Part shown: positions 1-10,546 of the stretch, piece after piece
Layout of the letters: each line of letters begins with the position of its first letter
How positions within the stretch are numbered: position 1 is the stretch's first letter
DNA from: an uncultured Microbacteriaceae bacterium
GTDB lineage: Bacteria; Actinomycetota; Actinomycetes; Actinomycetales; Microbacteriaceae
NCBI GenBank assembly: GCA_903940225.1
Contig: CAJAKC010000022.1
Span: forward strand, 1 to 64,000
Direction of reading: 5' to 3'
DNA length: 64,000 bases
Program-made: the position numbers and the translations under genes
Notes under the pieces: model-generated
What the model was told of the DNA's origin: nothing
Seen by the model: the letters and a program-made list of their open reading frames with translations, nothing else
The model's database searches: none

Positions 1-1
1 G

Positions 2-355
2 ACCATTGTCGGTGGTACGCACGGTGCTGTCTTCCTTGGCTATGGCGTAACGGCGGCACTTGTCGGCGTCAACCAGCGATGGGCAGTGGGTCGGATTGTC
101 GGCGGAATCGCCCTCGCGATTGTGCCCTATGCAACAGTTCCATTCGAGCGGGCCGCGATTCGCCGAGGACTCGTCGAAGGATCGTGGCGCACCACCACAA
201 CTTCAGATCCGCGCGATGCTCATTGGTTCGACCGTTTGTTCCGGTGGTTCATCGCCAGGCCAGCACTGCTCGTCGTCACACTGTTCGCCGTGGTCGCGGC
301 AATCTTTGCGGTGTTGGTATCCCTCGGTCCTCCAACCGAATGGTTTAACCGGTAA
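2..355 (+). CDS. DUF3817-like integral membrane protein (5' truncated by window edge)
   Basis: Open frame from the window edge to the stop at 355; hydrophobic helices, HGAVFLGYGV...VPYATVPFE resembles DUF3817 proteins. Confidence 0.6.
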   Translation, partial: TIVGGTHGAVFLGYGVTAALVGVNQRWAVGRIVGGIALAIVPYATVPFERAAIRRGLVEGSWRTTTTSDPRDAHWFDRLFRWFIARPALLVVTLFAVVAAIFAVLVSLGPPTEWFNR

Positions 356-703
356 CTACTTGATGAACCGGAACGTCAGCGGGAATTTGTAATACTCGCC
401 CAGCGACGCTTTGTAGGCGGCGATGATCCTGAATATGACGTAGTAGATCGGTAGCGCCCAGATGACGAGCCACCCGACAATCGAGACCACCAGCGCAATC
501 GCCACAATAACCATCGTGATTCCAAAGTTCAGCGACTCTTTCACGTGGTGAGTGATGAACGGGCCTCTGCCGTTGAAGACAAGGTACGCGATCAGCGGCG
601 CAAGGCCCTCGAAGAAGATGGCGGCAACATTCTGAAGAATCGCCCAGGTCTTCTCCATCTCGGGAGTCAGTGGGCTGTTGCTGGCGTAAGGGTTATCGGT
701 CAT
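356..703 (-). CDS. DUF4870/Tic20-like membrane protein
   Basis: 115 aa ORF; MEKTWAILQNVAAIFFEGLAPLIAYLVF...HHVKESLNFGITM is typical of DUF4870. Confidence 0.75.
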   Translation of the reverse strand: MTDNPYASNSPLTPEMEKTWAILQNVAAIFFEGLAPLIAYLVFNGRGPFITHHVKESLNFGITMVIVAIALVVSIVGWLVIWALPIYYVIFRIIAAYKASLGEYYKFPLTFRFIK

Positions 704-774
704 GTGTGTCCTCCTTCTTTCTCACAGTAGCCCTTTTCAGCGGTTTAAGTGCTCCACGAGGTATTGTCGGAGAC

Positions 775-2043
775 ATGCGAATTCTGCTTGTGGGCGCCGG
801 GGGTGTTGGCGATGCAATCGCCAAGATCGCCGCACGTCGTTCCTTTTTCGAAACCATCATCGTCACCGATTACGACCCGGCCCGTGCCGAGAGCACCATC
901 GCGTGGATTCGTGACAAGCACGGGGACGCCGTCGCCTCGAAGTTTGTCGCTGACCAAATTGATGCATCCAAGCCGGACGTCGTCGCCGAAGTGGCGAGGA
1001 AGCACGCCGCCACGCACGTGATGAATGCTGTCGAACCCAAGTTCGTCCAGTCAATCTTTGCCGGCGCGAAGGCGGCCGGGGCCAACTACCTCGACATGGC
1101 GATGAGCCTGTCGCATCCACACCCGACCAACCCCTACTCGGAAACGGGCGTCAAGCTGGGCGACGAACAGTTCGCTGCGGCTGACGAGTGGGAGAAGGAT
1201 GGGCAACTGGCCCTTGTTGGAATCGGTGTCGAACCGGGAATGTCCAACGTGTTCGCTCGATACGCCGTCGATTATCTGTTCAGCGAAGTCGACGAACTGG
1301 GCACGCGCGACGGCGCCAACCTTGCCGTGTTTGACGACGACGGCAACGAGATCTTTGCCCCCAGCTTCAGCATCTGGACCACCATTGAAGAGTGCCTCAA
1401 CCCGCCCGTCATCTGGGAGAAAGACAAGGGGTGGTTCACCACCGAGCCATTCAGTGAACCCGAAGTGTTCGACTTCCCCGAAGGAATCGGGCCGGTGGAA
1501 TGCGTCAATGTCGAGCACGAAGAAGTACTCATGATGCCGCGCTGGCTGCCCGCCAAGCGCGTGACGTTCAAGTACGGCCTGGGCAACGAGTTCATTGGCG
1601 TTTTGAAGACGTTGCACGCCCTGCACCTCGATTCGATCACACCGATTCGCGTACGCAGTGCGAACGGACCCGTCGAAATCGCCCCGCGTGATGTCGTGGC
1701 CGCCGCCCTGCCGGATCCCGCCACAATCGGCCCGCGAATGACGGGCAAGACGTGTGCGGGAGTCTGGGTCACCGGGAAGGGCAAAGACGGCAACCCGCGC
1801 GAGGTCTATCTGTACCACGTGTCCGACAATGCCTGGACGATGGCGGAATACGATAGTCAGTGCGTCGTGTGGCAGACAGCGCTGAACCCGGTCATCGCCC
1901 TGGAGCTCTTGGCGACAGGGGCGTGGAGCGGCGCTGGCGTCCTCGGGCCCGAAGCGTTCGACGCCAAACCGTTCCTCGATCTCATGGCCGCACCCGAATC
2001 CGAAGGCGGCTACGGTCAGGCGTGGGGACTGCGCGAACAATAA
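775..2043 (+). CDS. saccharopine dehydrogenase family protein
   Basis: N-terminal Rossmann motif MRILLVGAGGVGDAIAK; ATG at 775 preferred over upstream start at 670. Confidence 0.85.
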   Translation: MRILLVGAGGVGDAIAKIAARRSFFETIIVTDYDPARAESTIAWIRDKHGDAVASKFVADQIDASKPDVVAEVARKHAATHVMNAVEPKFVQSIFAGAKAAGANYLDMAMSLSHPHPTNPYSETGVKLGDEQFAAADEWEKDGQLALVGIGVEPGMSNVFARYAVDYLFSEVDELGTRDGANLAVFDDDGNEIFAPSFSIWTTIEECLNPPVIWEKDKGWFTTEPFSEPEVFDFPEGIGPVECVNVEHEEVLMMPRWLPAKRVTFKYGLGNEFIGVLKTLHALHLDSITPIRVRSANGPVEIAPRDVVAAALPDPATIGPRMTGKTCAGVWVTGKGKDGNPREVYLYHVSDNAWTMAEYDSQCVVWQTALNPVIALELLATGAWSGAGVLGPEAFDAKPFLDLMAAPESEGGYGQAWGLREQ

Positions 2044-2045
2044 AA

Positions 2046-2075
2046 TCGGGGCGCCACCCGAAAGTGACGCCCCGA
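2046..2075 (-). terminator. Rho-independent terminator of rplL
   Basis: Hairpin TCGGGGCG...CGCCCCGA followed by TTTTATT on the minus strand. Confidence 0.7.
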
Positions 2076-2090
2076 ATCTGAAGTAGGTGA

Positions 2091-2483
2091 CTACTTGAGG
2101 GTGACGGTTCCGCCAGCCTCTTCGAGAACGGCCTTAGCCTTCTCTGCGGTCTCCTTGTTGGCGTTCTCGAGAACGGTCGCGGGTGCGCCGTCAACGAGAG
2201 CCTTTGCTTCACCAAGTCCGAGGTTCGTGAGTGAACGAACCTCCTTGATGACCTGAATCTTCTTGTCACCGGCAGCTTCGAGAACGACGGTGAACGAGTC
2301 CTTCTCTTCTGCAGCCTCGGCGCCACCAGCAGCGCCACCAGCAGCAGGAGCTGCGGCAACGGCGACGGGGGCGGCGGCGGTAACTTCGAAGACCTCTTCG
2401 AACTTCTTGACGAAGTCCGAGAGTTCGATGAGCGAGAGCTCCTTGAAGGCCTCAATGAGGTCGTCAGCGCTGAGCTTAGCCAT
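2091..2483 (-). CDS. rplL: 50S ribosomal protein L7/L12
   Basis: [30 protein letters not shown]...[13 protein letters not shown]. Confidence 0.98.
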   Translation of the reverse strand: MAKLSADDLIEAFKELSLIELSDFVKKFEEVFEVTAAAPVAVAAAPAAGGAAGGAEAAEEKDSFTVVLEAAGDKKIQVIKEVRSLTNLGLGEAKALVDGAPATVLENANKETAEKAKAVLEEAGGTVTLK

Positions 2484-2524
2484 GATTTTCTCCTTGTTGT
2501 TTGTTGGTTTTTACCGCGTAAGGG

Positions 2525-3037
2525 TTACGCGGATTCTTTCTTCTGACGCAACGCATCGACCGTACGAACGGCCTGTGCAAGCGGTGCGTTGAACATGTAG
2601 GCAGCGCCGAAGAGCGAAGCCTTGAAGGCGCCTGCAAGCTTCGCAAGCAGAACCTCTCGGGTTTCGAGATCGGCGAGCTTCCTGACTTCCTCGACTGTAA
2701 CGACGGCTCCATCAAAGTAGCCACCCTTCAGAACGAGTTTGTCGTTCGCCTTGGCGAAGTCACGCAGCGCCTTCGCAACAGAGACGGTGTCTCCGTGAAC
2801 GAAAGCGATAGCGGTCGGTCCAACGAGTTCAGCGTCAAGTCCTGAGACGCCAGCCTCGTTGAGCGCACGCTTAGCCAGCGTGTTCTTCACCACGGCGTAC
2901 GTAGCGTTATCACGGATGTTGCTGCGCAGCTGCTTGAGCTGTGCGACCGTGAGTCCGCGGTACTCGGTGAGCAGTACGGCGCTCGAGGTGCGGAAACCCT
3001 CCGCAATCTCGGCGATCGTTGCTTCCTTGTTCGCCAT
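2525..3037 (-). CDS. rplJ: 50S ribosomal protein L10
   Basis: [39 protein letters not shown]. Confidence 0.98.
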   Translation of the reverse strand: MANKEATIAEIAEGFRTSSAVLLTEYRGLTVAQLKQLRSNIRDNATYAVVKNTLAKRALNEAGVSGLDAELVGPTAIAFVHGDTVSVAKALRDFAKANDKLVLKGGYFDGAVVTVEEVRKLADLETREVLLAKLAGAFKASLFGAAYMFNAPLAQAVRTVDALRQKKESA

Positions 3038-3077
3038 GGTGCTCCTTGTGTTGTGGATGTGTTACCGAACGCCTCTG

Positions 3078-3215
3078 GCAAAGAAAAAACTCCGGCGCAT
3101 GCGCACGGAGTGAAAATGGCTTTCGCCACGGAACTTCGTTTGCCTGCGCGGGTCTTCACCGGGGTGAAACTTCGATCGGGGGATTTCTCCTCCGATGACC
3201 AGCGGTCTTCGGTTC
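3078..3215 (-). ncRNA. L10 leader (ribosomal protein autoregulatory leader with attenuator hairpin)
   Basis: Minus-strand 5' region of rplJ contains GAAGACCGCTGGTCATCGGAGGAGAAATC and AAGACCCGCGCAGG, followed by the terminator-like hairpin CTCCGTGCGCATGCGCCGGAGTTTTTT. Confidence 0.75.
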
Positions 3216-3256
3216 CCTCAGCGTAACAGCGCGGGGTTGCCCCGCGCAAATCGTGC

Positions 3257-4672
3257 CTAAACCGCTCGTGGCAGAGTGATGGTGAATCGCGTGTCGCCCG
3301 GTTCACTCGTGACGGCAATTGTCCCCTTGTGGGCGCGGACAAGACCGTCGACAATCGCCAAGCCCAACCCGGTCGAACCCGTCGCGCGCTGGCGCGAGGT
3401 GTCAGCACGAACGAATCGCTCGAACAGTGAATCACGGATGTCTGCGGGAATTCCGGGTCCGTCGTCGGCGACGGTGATGACCACATCGGTGTCGGTTCCC
3501 GCCGCGGTGACCGTAACCGTCGTCCCGGCGGGAGTATGTGTTCGGGCGTTGGCCAGCAGGTTTGTGAAGACTTGATAGAGACGGTTTTTGTCCGCCGCAA
3601 CAGCCAGCCCGCGCGATGCCGTGACCGTCCAGGTGTGATCGGCGCCCGCGACCTGTGCGTCGTTCACCGCATCCTTGAGTAGCTTCGAGACGTCGAGCCT
3701 GGTGAGTTCTAGATCGCGGCCCTCGTCGAGTCGCGCCAAGAGGAGAAGGTCTTCGACCAGTTCGGTCATGCGAACGGATTCGCTTTCAATTCGACCAAGC
3801 GCGTGACGCACTTCGTCACTCACATCCATGTTGTGGCGACGCGTCAACTCCGAGTAACCACGAATTGCGGTCAAGGGTGTCCGCAGCTCGTGACTGGCAT
3901 CAGAGACAAACTGGCGCACTTTCGCTTCACTCGCGCGACGAGCGGTGAGTGCTTCGTCGACGTTGTCGAGCATGCGGTTGAACGCGGTGCCCAACTGCCC
4001 GACCTCGGTGTTGGGGTCATCGACCGTGACGCGTTCTGTGAGGGCGACCTCGCCCGACGCGAGCTGCATGCCGGAGACGCGATTCGCCGTCTCTCGCATC
4101 CGCTCGAGCGGACGCATGGCGACACCGACACCCTTGCGACCAGCAAGCACGACCAGCCCGACGATGACAATTACGAGGATTAGCTGAAAAGTGGCGATGC
4201 GCGACACCGTGCGGTCGATTGCCGCTGTCGGCAATCCCATGAGGAACGTCGTGTCGCCCTGTTTTCCCATGACGGCCATGCGATATTCGCCGGATTGACC
4301 GATGCGGACGGTTCGAATTTCGGGGCCCCAACCGGTTTGAGGAATTCCGGCGAGTTGACGACCGGTGAACTCACGAGCATTCGCTTCAGCATTCAGGTAT
4401 GCCGCAGAAATGTTGCCCGCGGTGTTGAAGGCAACGAGTACCGTTCCTACCGAGGTGCCGGGGCCGTTAAGTTGTGACCCAAAGTCGGGGTCGCGATTGT
4501 TGTCAACCATGTGGTGGCGGTTCGTCGCCTGTAGCAAGTCTTCATCCAGTTGGCCGACCATGTACGACCGAATTCCCACGAGAGTCGCCACACCAATCGC
4601 AATTCCCGCCAGTGCGGTGAGCACGGCGGTGACGGCGATGAGCCGTTTGCGAAGAGGCCACGAGGAGAACAC
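3257..4672 (-). CDS. sensor histidine kinase (HAMP, HisKA, HATPase_c)
   Basis: Two TM segments, FVSDASHELRTPLTAIRGYSELTRR, ADDGPGIP, GSTGLGLAIV motifs. Confidence 0.93.
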   Translation of the reverse strand: MFSSWPLRKRLIAVTAVLTALAGIAIGVATLVGIRSYMVGQLDEDLLQATNRHHMVDNNRDPDFGSQLNGPGTSVGTVLVAFNTAGNISAAYLNAEANAREFTGRQLAGIPQTGWGPEIRTVRIGQSGEYRMAVMGKQGDTTFLMGLPTAAIDRTVSRIATFQLILVIVIVGLVVLAGRKGVGVAMRPLERMRETANRVSGMQLASGEVALTERVTVDDPNTEVGQLGTAFNRMLDNVDEALTARRASEAKVRQFVSDASHELRTPLTAIRGYSELTRRHNMDVSDEVRHALGRIESESVRMTELVEDLLLLARLDEGRDLELTRLDVSKLLKDAVNDAQVAGADHTWTVTASRGLAVAADKNRLYQVFTNLLANARTHTPAGTTVTVTAAGTDTDVVITVADDGPGIPADIRDSLFERFVRADTSRQRATGSTGLGLAIVDGLVRAHKGTIAVTSEPGDTRFTITLPRAV

Positions 4673-4674
4673 TT

Positions 4675-5403
4675 TTAGGTTGCCGGTCGGATCACGTAAC
4701 CGACGCCGCGGACGGTGTGAATGAGCGAGGGACCCAGAGTGTCAATCTTTTTGCGCAGGTACGAAATGTAGATTTCGACGATGGACGAGCGGCCCCCGAA
4801 GTCGTAAGACCACACACGATCGAGAATCTGGGCCTTGGAGAGGACCCGCTTGGGGTTGCGCATCAGATAGCGAAGCAGTTCGAATTCGGTCGCGGTGAGT
4901 TCGACCCGGTGGTCGCCTCGAAAGACTTCGTAGGTTTCCTCGTTGAGGGCCAAATCGCCGACGCGAATTTCGGGGTCGTCCTTGACAGTGGCCGCGGAGA
5001 GGGTGCGGCGCACAATGCCTCGAATTCGGGCAACAAGTTCCTCGACCGAGAACGGCTTGGTGACATAGTCGTCACCACCGGCGGTCAGTCCCGCGATGCG
5101 ATCCTTTACGTCGTCCTTCGCCGTGAGAAACAAGACGGGGACGTCGGTGCCGGTGGCGCGGATGCGCTTCATGACCTCCAGACCGTCGAAGTCGGGAAGC
5201 ATGATGTCCAACACGATGACGTCGGGGTCGAAATCGTGAGCGGCGGTGACGGCCTGCTGGCCAGAGGCGGCGGTGCGCACGTCGAACTTTTCGTAGCGAA
5301 GTGCCAGTGACACGAGGTCGGAGATGGACGACTCGTCGTCCACGACGAGAGCACGAATCGGCTTACCGTCGGGCTTGACGAGTTCGGTTGTGTCTGTGTT
5401 CAT
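4675..5403 (-). CDS. OmpR-family response regulator
   Basis: RALVVDDESSISDLVSLALR...VIVLDIMLPDFDG...FLTAK...; winged-helix C-terminus DFGGRSSIVEIYISYLRKKID. Confidence 0.95.
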   Translation of the reverse strand: MNTDTTELVKPDGKPIRALVVDDESSISDLVSLALRYEKFDVRTAASGQQAVTAAHDFDPDVIVLDIMLPDFDGLEVMKRIRATGTDVPVLFLTAKDDVKDRIAGLTAGGDDYVTKPFSVEELVARIRGIVRRTLSAATVKDDPEIRVGDLALNEETYEVFRGDHRVELTATEFELLRYLMRNPKRVLSKAQILDRVWSYDFGGRSSIVEIYISYLRKKIDTLGPSLIHTVRGVGYVIRPAT

Positions 5404-5467
5404 AGTTCCAGTCTTATGACTTTCCTATGAATTTCCCTAATTTGACCAAAAAACGGCCTGAGAAAAG

Positions 5468-5501
5468 CCAGAACGCCCGAGCCGTGGCCCGGGCGTTCTG
5501 G
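5468..5501 (-). terminator. Terminator downstream of rplA
   Basis: CCAGAACGCCCG...CGGGCGTTCTGG hairpin followed by CTTTTCT on the minus strand. Confidence 0.7.
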
Positions 5502-5511
5502 TGATGAATCG

Positions 5512-6201
5512 TTAGAGTGCTGCGATATCGATCGGGATGCCCGGACCGAACGTTGTCGACAGAGTCGCCTTCTGGATGTAGCGACCCTTCGACGACGAGG
5601 GCTTCAGGCGCTGAACTTCGTCCATTGCGGCGCGGAAGTTGTCGCCGAGCTGGTCTTCGGTGAACGACGCCTTGCCCACGATGAAGTGAACGTTGGAGTG
5701 CTTGTCGACGCGGAACTCGATCTTTCCGGCCTTGATTTCCGTGACCGCCTTGGCCGGGTCGGGGGTAACCGTTCCGGTCTTGGGGTTCGGCATAAGGTTT
5801 CGGGGTCCGAGGACCTTACCGAGACGACCGACCTGACCCATGAGCTCAGGTGTGGATACGGCCGCGTCAAACGCGGTGTAACCGCCGGCAACCTTGTCGA
5901 TCAGCTCGACGCCACCGACCTCGTCGGCACCCGCCGCGAGAGCGGCTTCGGCTGCTGGTCCGGTCGCGAAAACGATAACGCGCGCGACCTTTCCGGTTCC
6001 GTGAGGCAGGTTGACGGTTCCACGAACCATCTGGTCTGCCTTGCGCGGGTCGACCGCGAGCTTCAATGCGACCTCAACGGTCGAGTTGAACTTGGACGAA
6101 CCCGTCTTCTTGGCGATTTCAACTGCTTCAACGGGTGTGTAGAACTTGCCCTCTTCGAGAAGGGCGACTGAGGCGATGTACGCCTTGGACTTCTTAGCCA
6201 T
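5512..6201 (-). CDS. rplA: 50S ribosomal protein L1
   Basis: [33 protein letters not shown]...[15 protein letters not shown]. Confidence 0.98.
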   Translation of the reverse strand: MAKKSKAYIASVALLEEGKFYTPVEAVEIAKKTGSSKFNSTVEVALKLAVDPRKADQMVRGTVNLPHGTGKVARVIVFATGPAAEAALAAGADEVGGVELIDKVAGGYTAFDAAVSTPELMGQVGRLGKVLGPRNLMPNPKTGTVTPDPAKAVTEIKAGKIEFRVDKHSNVHFIVGKASFTEDQLGDNFRAAMDEVQRLKPSSSKGRYIQKATLSTTFGPGIPIDIAAL

Positions 6202-6269
6202 GCTTGGTTTCTCCTTGTGAGAATCGCGGTGTCGTGAGCCTGGCGACTCTCCCGCTAAATGGAAATGGG

Positions 6270-6695
6270 TTATTCGACCGTGATGCCCATGGAGCGGGCG
6301 GTACCGGCGATGATCTTCGCTGCTGCGTCGATGTCGTTGGCGTTGAGATCGGTCTGCTTCTCTGTCGCAATCGCGCGAACCTGGTCTTGGGTCAACTTCG
6401 CGACCTTGACCGTGTGCGGCGTCGACGAGCCCTTCGCAACTCCGGCGGCCTTTTTGATGAGTTCCGCGGCCGGCGGGGTCTTGAGGATGAAGGTGAACGA
6501 ACGATCTTCGTACACCGTGATTTCAACGGGAATAACGTTTCCGCGCTTGTCCTGCGTGGCGTTGTTGTAAGCCGTGCAGAACTCCATGATGTTGACTCCG
6601 TGCTGACCGAGCGCCGGACCAATGGGCGGTGCGGGGTTAGCCGCGCCTGCCTGGATCTGGAGCTTGATCAGGCCAACAGCTTTCTTACCTGCCAT
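6270..6695 (-). CDS. rplK: 50S ribosomal protein L11
   Basis: [35 protein letters not shown]. Confidence 0.98.
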   Translation of the reverse strand: MAGKKAVGLIKLQIQAGAANPAPPIGPALGQHGVNIMEFCTAYNNATQDKRGNVIPVEITVYEDRSFTFILKTPPAAELIKKAAGVAKGSSTPHTVKVAKLTQDQVRAIATEKQTDLNANDIDAAAKIIAGTARSMGITVE

Positions 6696-6774
6696 TTTTC
6701 TTTTCCTTACTGTCGTGTGTGACGGGTGTCACACGCTCCCACGTCGACACCAATGCGCCGCGTGGTAAATCTGG

Positions 6775-7713
6775 TTACTGCTTCTCGACCTGGGCGAACG
6801 TGAATTCGACCGCCGTGTCACGCCCGAAGACGTTGATGAGGATGGACAACTTTCCGGTTTCGGCGTGGATCTCGTTGATGGTTCCCTGCAACCCAGCGAA
6901 CGCACCTTCCTTGATTCCGACGGTCTCGCCCAGTTCGTAATCCGTGGTGACCTTCGCTGAGCGCGAAGAACCCGACTTCAGTCCGCCGGCGGCGCGAGCG
7001 CCTTCGACGTCTGCGGTGGTCTTGAGCATGTCGAACGATTCGTCAAACGACAGCGGGATCGGGTTGTGGGCGTTACCGACGAAACCGGTCACGCCGGGGG
7101 TGTGGCGAACGGTCGACCATGATTCTTCGTTGAGGTCCATGCGGACCAGCACGTAAGAGGGCACGCGAACCCGGGTCACGAGTTTGCGCTGGCCGTTCTT
7201 GATGTCGACGACGTCTTCCAGCGGAACCTGGACTTCGAAAATGGAGTCCTGCATGTTCATCGAGAGAACTCGGTTTTCGATGTTCGTCTTGACCTTCTTT
7301 TCGTAACCCGCATACGAGTGAATGACGTACCACTTGCCCGACTTGCGACGAAGGTCCTTCTTGAAGTCCGCGTAAGCGTCTTCTTCAGCTGCGGCTTCAG
7401 CGATGAGTTCCGCGGAGACGGCCTCTTCGTCGGATGTTGCATCGGCGGCAGCATCTGCTTCCGCGGCGGAATCAATGTCGAGTGCATCCTCGACAACGGC
7501 GTCAGCCTCAGGGTCGACAGCATCGGCGAGAGCGTCCAACGCCTCGTCCAAATCGGTGCCGCCGTCGTTCACCTCGTGCATGGCGAGTTCCTCGGCGCTC
7601 GTCGCGCCTGCCTCGTCCTCGCTGAGAGTGTTGCCCTCTTGGGCTTCATCTTCTTCCGACGACTGCTCGGCGGCAGTCGACAGGTCGATGTCTTCGAAGT
7701 GGTTTTCCGTCAC
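6775..7713 (-). CDS. nusG: transcription termination/antitermination factor NusG with acidic N-terminal extension
   Basis: KWYVIHSYAGYEKKVKTNIENRV...VRHTPGVTGFVG...; acidic Ala-rich N-terminus. Confidence 0.97.
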   Translation of the reverse strand: MTENHFEDIDLSTAAEQSSEEDEAQEGNTLSEDEAGATSAEELAMHEVNDGGTDLDEALDALADAVDPEADAVVEDALDIDSAAEADAAADATSDEEAVSAELIAEAAAEEDAYADFKKDLRRKSGKWYVIHSYAGYEKKVKTNIENRVLSMNMQDSIFEVQVPLEDVVDIKNGQRKLVTRVRVPSYVLVRMDLNEESWSTVRHTPGVTGFVGNAHNPIPLSFDESFDMLKTTADVEGARAAGGLKSGSSRSAKVTTDYELGETVGIKEGAFAGLQGTINEIHAETGKLSILINVFGRDTAVEFTFAQVEKQ

Positions 7714-7731
7714 GATATGTCCTCTAATTCC

Positions 7732-8001
7732 TTAGTTTCCGGAAGTCCACGAACCGCCACCGAAAACAAACCCGGTGACAATTCCGATCACAAAATCGAG
7801 ACCCGTAATCAATGCCATCACGATGACGACGAACGCAAGCACAACCCCGGTGAAGTTGAGGAGTTCCTTGCGAGTGGGGGTTACGACCTTGCGCAACTCC
7901 AGTATGACCTCACGCAGGAATTGCGTGAGTCGTCCAAATACGCCCTTGCCACGCTCGCCACGCGATTCGTGGGAAGCGGCGTCAGTGGGATTCTCGGTCA
8001 C
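7732..8001 (-). CDS. secE: preprotein translocase subunit SecE
   Basis: FLREVILELRKVVTPTRKELLNFTGVVLAFVVIVMALITGLDFVIG; GTG start at 8001 inferred, in canonical position upstream of nusG. Confidence 0.92.
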   Translation of the reverse strand: MTENPTDAASHESRGERGKGVFGRLTQFLREVILELRKVVTPTRKELLNFTGVVLAFVVIVMALITGLDFVIGIVTGFVFGGGSWTSGN

Positions 8002-8048
8002 TGTTGTTGCCTTTCGGTTAGGTGTGGATGTCAACGGATTGACATTCG

Positions 8049-8121
8049 CAGGGCGGACAGGACTCGAACCTGCAACCTGCGGTTTTGGAGACCGCTGCTC
8101 TACCAATTGAGCCACCGCCCT
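8049..8121 (-). tRNA. tRNA-Trp (CCA)
   Basis: AGGGCGGTGGCTCAATTGGTAGAGCAGCGGTCTCCAAAACCGCAGGTTGCAGGTTCGAGTCCTGTCCGCCCTG; anticodon CCA. Confidence 0.95.
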
Positions 8122-8258
8122 GTGCTGCGGCCCCACGCCCACAGCGCCTGACGGCGCGACGAAGCATGGTGTTTTCGCACCAATCGTCAAGTGTATTGCA
8201 GGGTTCGCCAATCGCCAAAGTGAGGTGGGGACGGTCCTCGCTCAAGTAGTCTGGTGCA

Positions 8259-9461
8259 GTGACGGAACCGCGTAAACGAGTCTCGGCGTTGATTGGCGCC
8301 ATTGCCGAAAGTGCCACCCTCAAGGTCGATGCGAAAGCTAAAGCTCTCAAGGCGGCGGGTCGCCCCGTCATTTCCTACGGTGCGGGTGAGCCGGACTTTG
8401 CGACGGCCGAGCACATCGTCGAGGCGGCCGTGGCCGCGGCCATTGACCCCAAGAACCACCGTTACACGCCAGCTGCCGGGCTGCCCGAGTTGCGCGAGGC
8501 GATCGCCGAAAAGACGAAACGTGATTCGGGTTGGGCGGTCTCCGCTTCGCAGGTGATTGTCACCAACGGCGGCAAGCAAGCGGTGTATCAAGCGTTCCAG
8601 GCTCTACTCGATGTGGGTGATGAGGTTCTCGTTCCCTCTCCCTACTGGACCACCTACCCCGAGGTAATCGCTCTGGCCGGGGGTGTTGCGGTGGACGTTT
8701 TTGCCGGTGCCGACCAGGGCTACCGGGTGACGGTCGACCAGCTTGAAGCTGCGCTGACACCCAAGACAAAGGTGCTGTTGTTCGTCAGCCCATCGAACCC
8801 GACCGGTGCGGTCTATTCGGCCGACGAAACCCGGGCCATCGGCGAATGGGCACTGGCGAAGGGCTTGTGGGTCGTCGCAGACGAGATTTACCAGAATCTG
8901 ACCTACGAGGTCGAGCGTGCACCGTCGATTACGGAGGTTGTCCCAGGTCTCACCAACCAGACGATTCTGGTCAACGGAGTTGCCAAGACATACGCGATGA
9001 CGGGCTGGCGATTGGGGTGGATGGTGTCACCGCCCGACATCACCGTGGCCGCGGCGAACCTGCAGTCGCACTTGTCGAGCAACGTCTCGAACATTTCCCA
9101 GCGTGCAGCACTTGCCGCTCTCACCGGGGATCAATCAATCGTCACCGAGATGAAGAAGGCGTACGCCCGTCGTCGCGACGTGATGGTCGCCGAACTCTCC
9201 ACAATCGACGGATTTGTCGTCCCCGAACCGGGCGGTGCGTTCTACGTCTATGCCGACGTCACGGGTTTACTCGGTCGCGAGTGGGGCGGCCAACGAATCG
9301 ACTCGACGCTGCAGCTCGCGGACTACATCCTCGACGTTGCCGAAGTCGCGGTTGTTCCCGGTGAAGCATTCGGCCCCAGCGGGTACTTGCGTTTTTCCTA
9401 CTCGCTCGGAGATGACGAACTGTTGGAGGGAATGCACCGCCTCCAGAAGTTGTTCGCTTAG
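8259..9461 (+). CDS. aspC: PLP-dependent aspartate/aromatic aminotransferase
   Basis: [38 protein letters not shown] (PLP-Lys); GTG start. Confidence 0.9.
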   Translation: MTEPRKRVSALIGAIAESATLKVDAKAKALKAAGRPVISYGAGEPDFATAEHIVEAAVAAAIDPKNHRYTPAAGLPELREAIAEKTKRDSGWAVSASQVIVTNGGKQAVYQAFQALLDVGDEVLVPSPYWTTYPEVIALAGGVAVDVFAGADQGYRVTVDQLEAALTPKTKVLLFVSPSNPTGAVYSADETRAIGEWALAKGLWVVADEIYQNLTYEVERAPSITEVVPGLTNQTILVNGVAKTYAMTGWRLGWMVSPPDITVAAANLQSHLSSNVSNISQRAALAALTGDQSIVTEMKKAYARRRDVMVAELSTIDGFVVPEPGGAFYVYADVTGLLGREWGGQRIDSTLQLADYILDVAEVAVVPGEAFGPSGYLRFSYSLGDDELLEGMHRLQKLFA

Positions 9462-10546
9462 TCGAATCCGATAAACGATGGTTCGGGCGTCAGCATGATG
9501 CCGAACGTGTCGTGAACGCGAATCGAGATGTATCGGGCGAGTTCGGCGATTTGCTGTGCTGTCGCCCCGCCGCGGTTGATGATGGCGAGCGTGTGTTTGG
9601 AGGACACCCCGGCGTTGTTTCCGGGCAATGCGAACCCTCGGGGAATTCCCGCCCGCTCGATGAGCCATGCGGCCGATAGTTTGACGGCGGGCGCAGCGCG
9701 GTCGAAATCGGTGAACTCGTGGTCAGCCCCGAGCGGGACGACGGTCGGTTCGCGGTCCGCCTCCAGCGGATAGCGGGGGGCATCCGCCGGCAGACGGCGT
9801 GACATCTCATCACTGACGATCGGGTTGGTGAAGAACGATCCGGCGGAGACCGAGTCGGGGTCGTCCGAGAGGACCATCCCCTTTGACGCACGCAAATCCA
9901 GCACGGTGCGGCGAACATCGGCGAGCGCCACGGAATCGCCAACGGCCACTCCCAGTGCGGTTGCGAGTTGACCGTATCGAATCGGAGCCGACGTGTCGGA
10001 CTTCGTCAGCCCAAAAGTGACCGAAACGACCAGTCCCGCGCGGCCTTCCTTCAGGGCAGACGTTCGGTATCCAAATCCCAGCTCATCCCGAGCGAAGGTA
10101 ACGACCTCACCCGATCCGGCTTCGACGAATTGGAGGTGGGCGACGGTGTCTGATAATTCCGCGCCGTACGCCCCGATGTTTTGGATGGGTGCCGCCCCGA
10201 CCGTTCCGGGGATACCCGACAGCGCCTCGAGTCCCGCGAGTCCGTTTTCGACCGTCCACGCGACAAGGTGTTCCCACGATTCCCCCGCTTGCGCGGTGAC
10301 GAGCACTGTTGCGCCATCTTCGCGCGATTCGATTCCCGTGGTAACAACGTGAATGACCGTTCCCTCGAATTCGTCGTCCGAGACGAGGATGTTCGATCCG
10401 CTGCCCAACAGAAACCACGGTCGGCGACCGGTGCTGACCTCGCGGAACGTTTCGATGAGGTCGGCGCGAGTTGTCGGTCGTCGATAGTCCGTGATGGGCC
10501 CGCCGACCCGGAGAGTCGTCAGGTCGCTGAACCGTTTCTCAGTCAA
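9458..10546 (-). CDS. murB: UDP-N-acetylmuramate dehydrogenase
   Basis: [51 protein letters not shown]. Confidence 0.97.
   Translation of the reverse strand: MTEKRFSDLTTLRVGGPITDYRRPTTRADLIETFREVSTGRRPWFLLGSGSNILVSDDEFEGTVIHVVTTGIESREDGATVLVTAQAGESWEHLVAWTVENGLAGLEALSGIPGTVGAAPIQNIGAYGAELSDTVAHLQFVEAGSGEVVTFARDELGFGYRTSALKEGRAGLVVSVTFGLTKSDTSAPIRYGQLATALGVAVGDSVALADVRRTVLDLRASKGMVLSDDPDSVSAGSFFTNPIVSDEMSRRLPADAPRYPLEADREPTVVPLGADHEFTDFDRAAPAVKLSAAWLIERAGIPRGFALPGNNAGVSSKHTLAIINRGGATAQQIAELARYISIRVHDTFGIMLTPEPSFIGFD

Noticed and set aside
1051-2040. 329-aa minus-strand ORF opposite the saccharopine dehydrogenase gene
   Set aside because: Shadow ORF in a high-GC frame fully inside a confident CDS; low-complexity composition, no recognisable motif.
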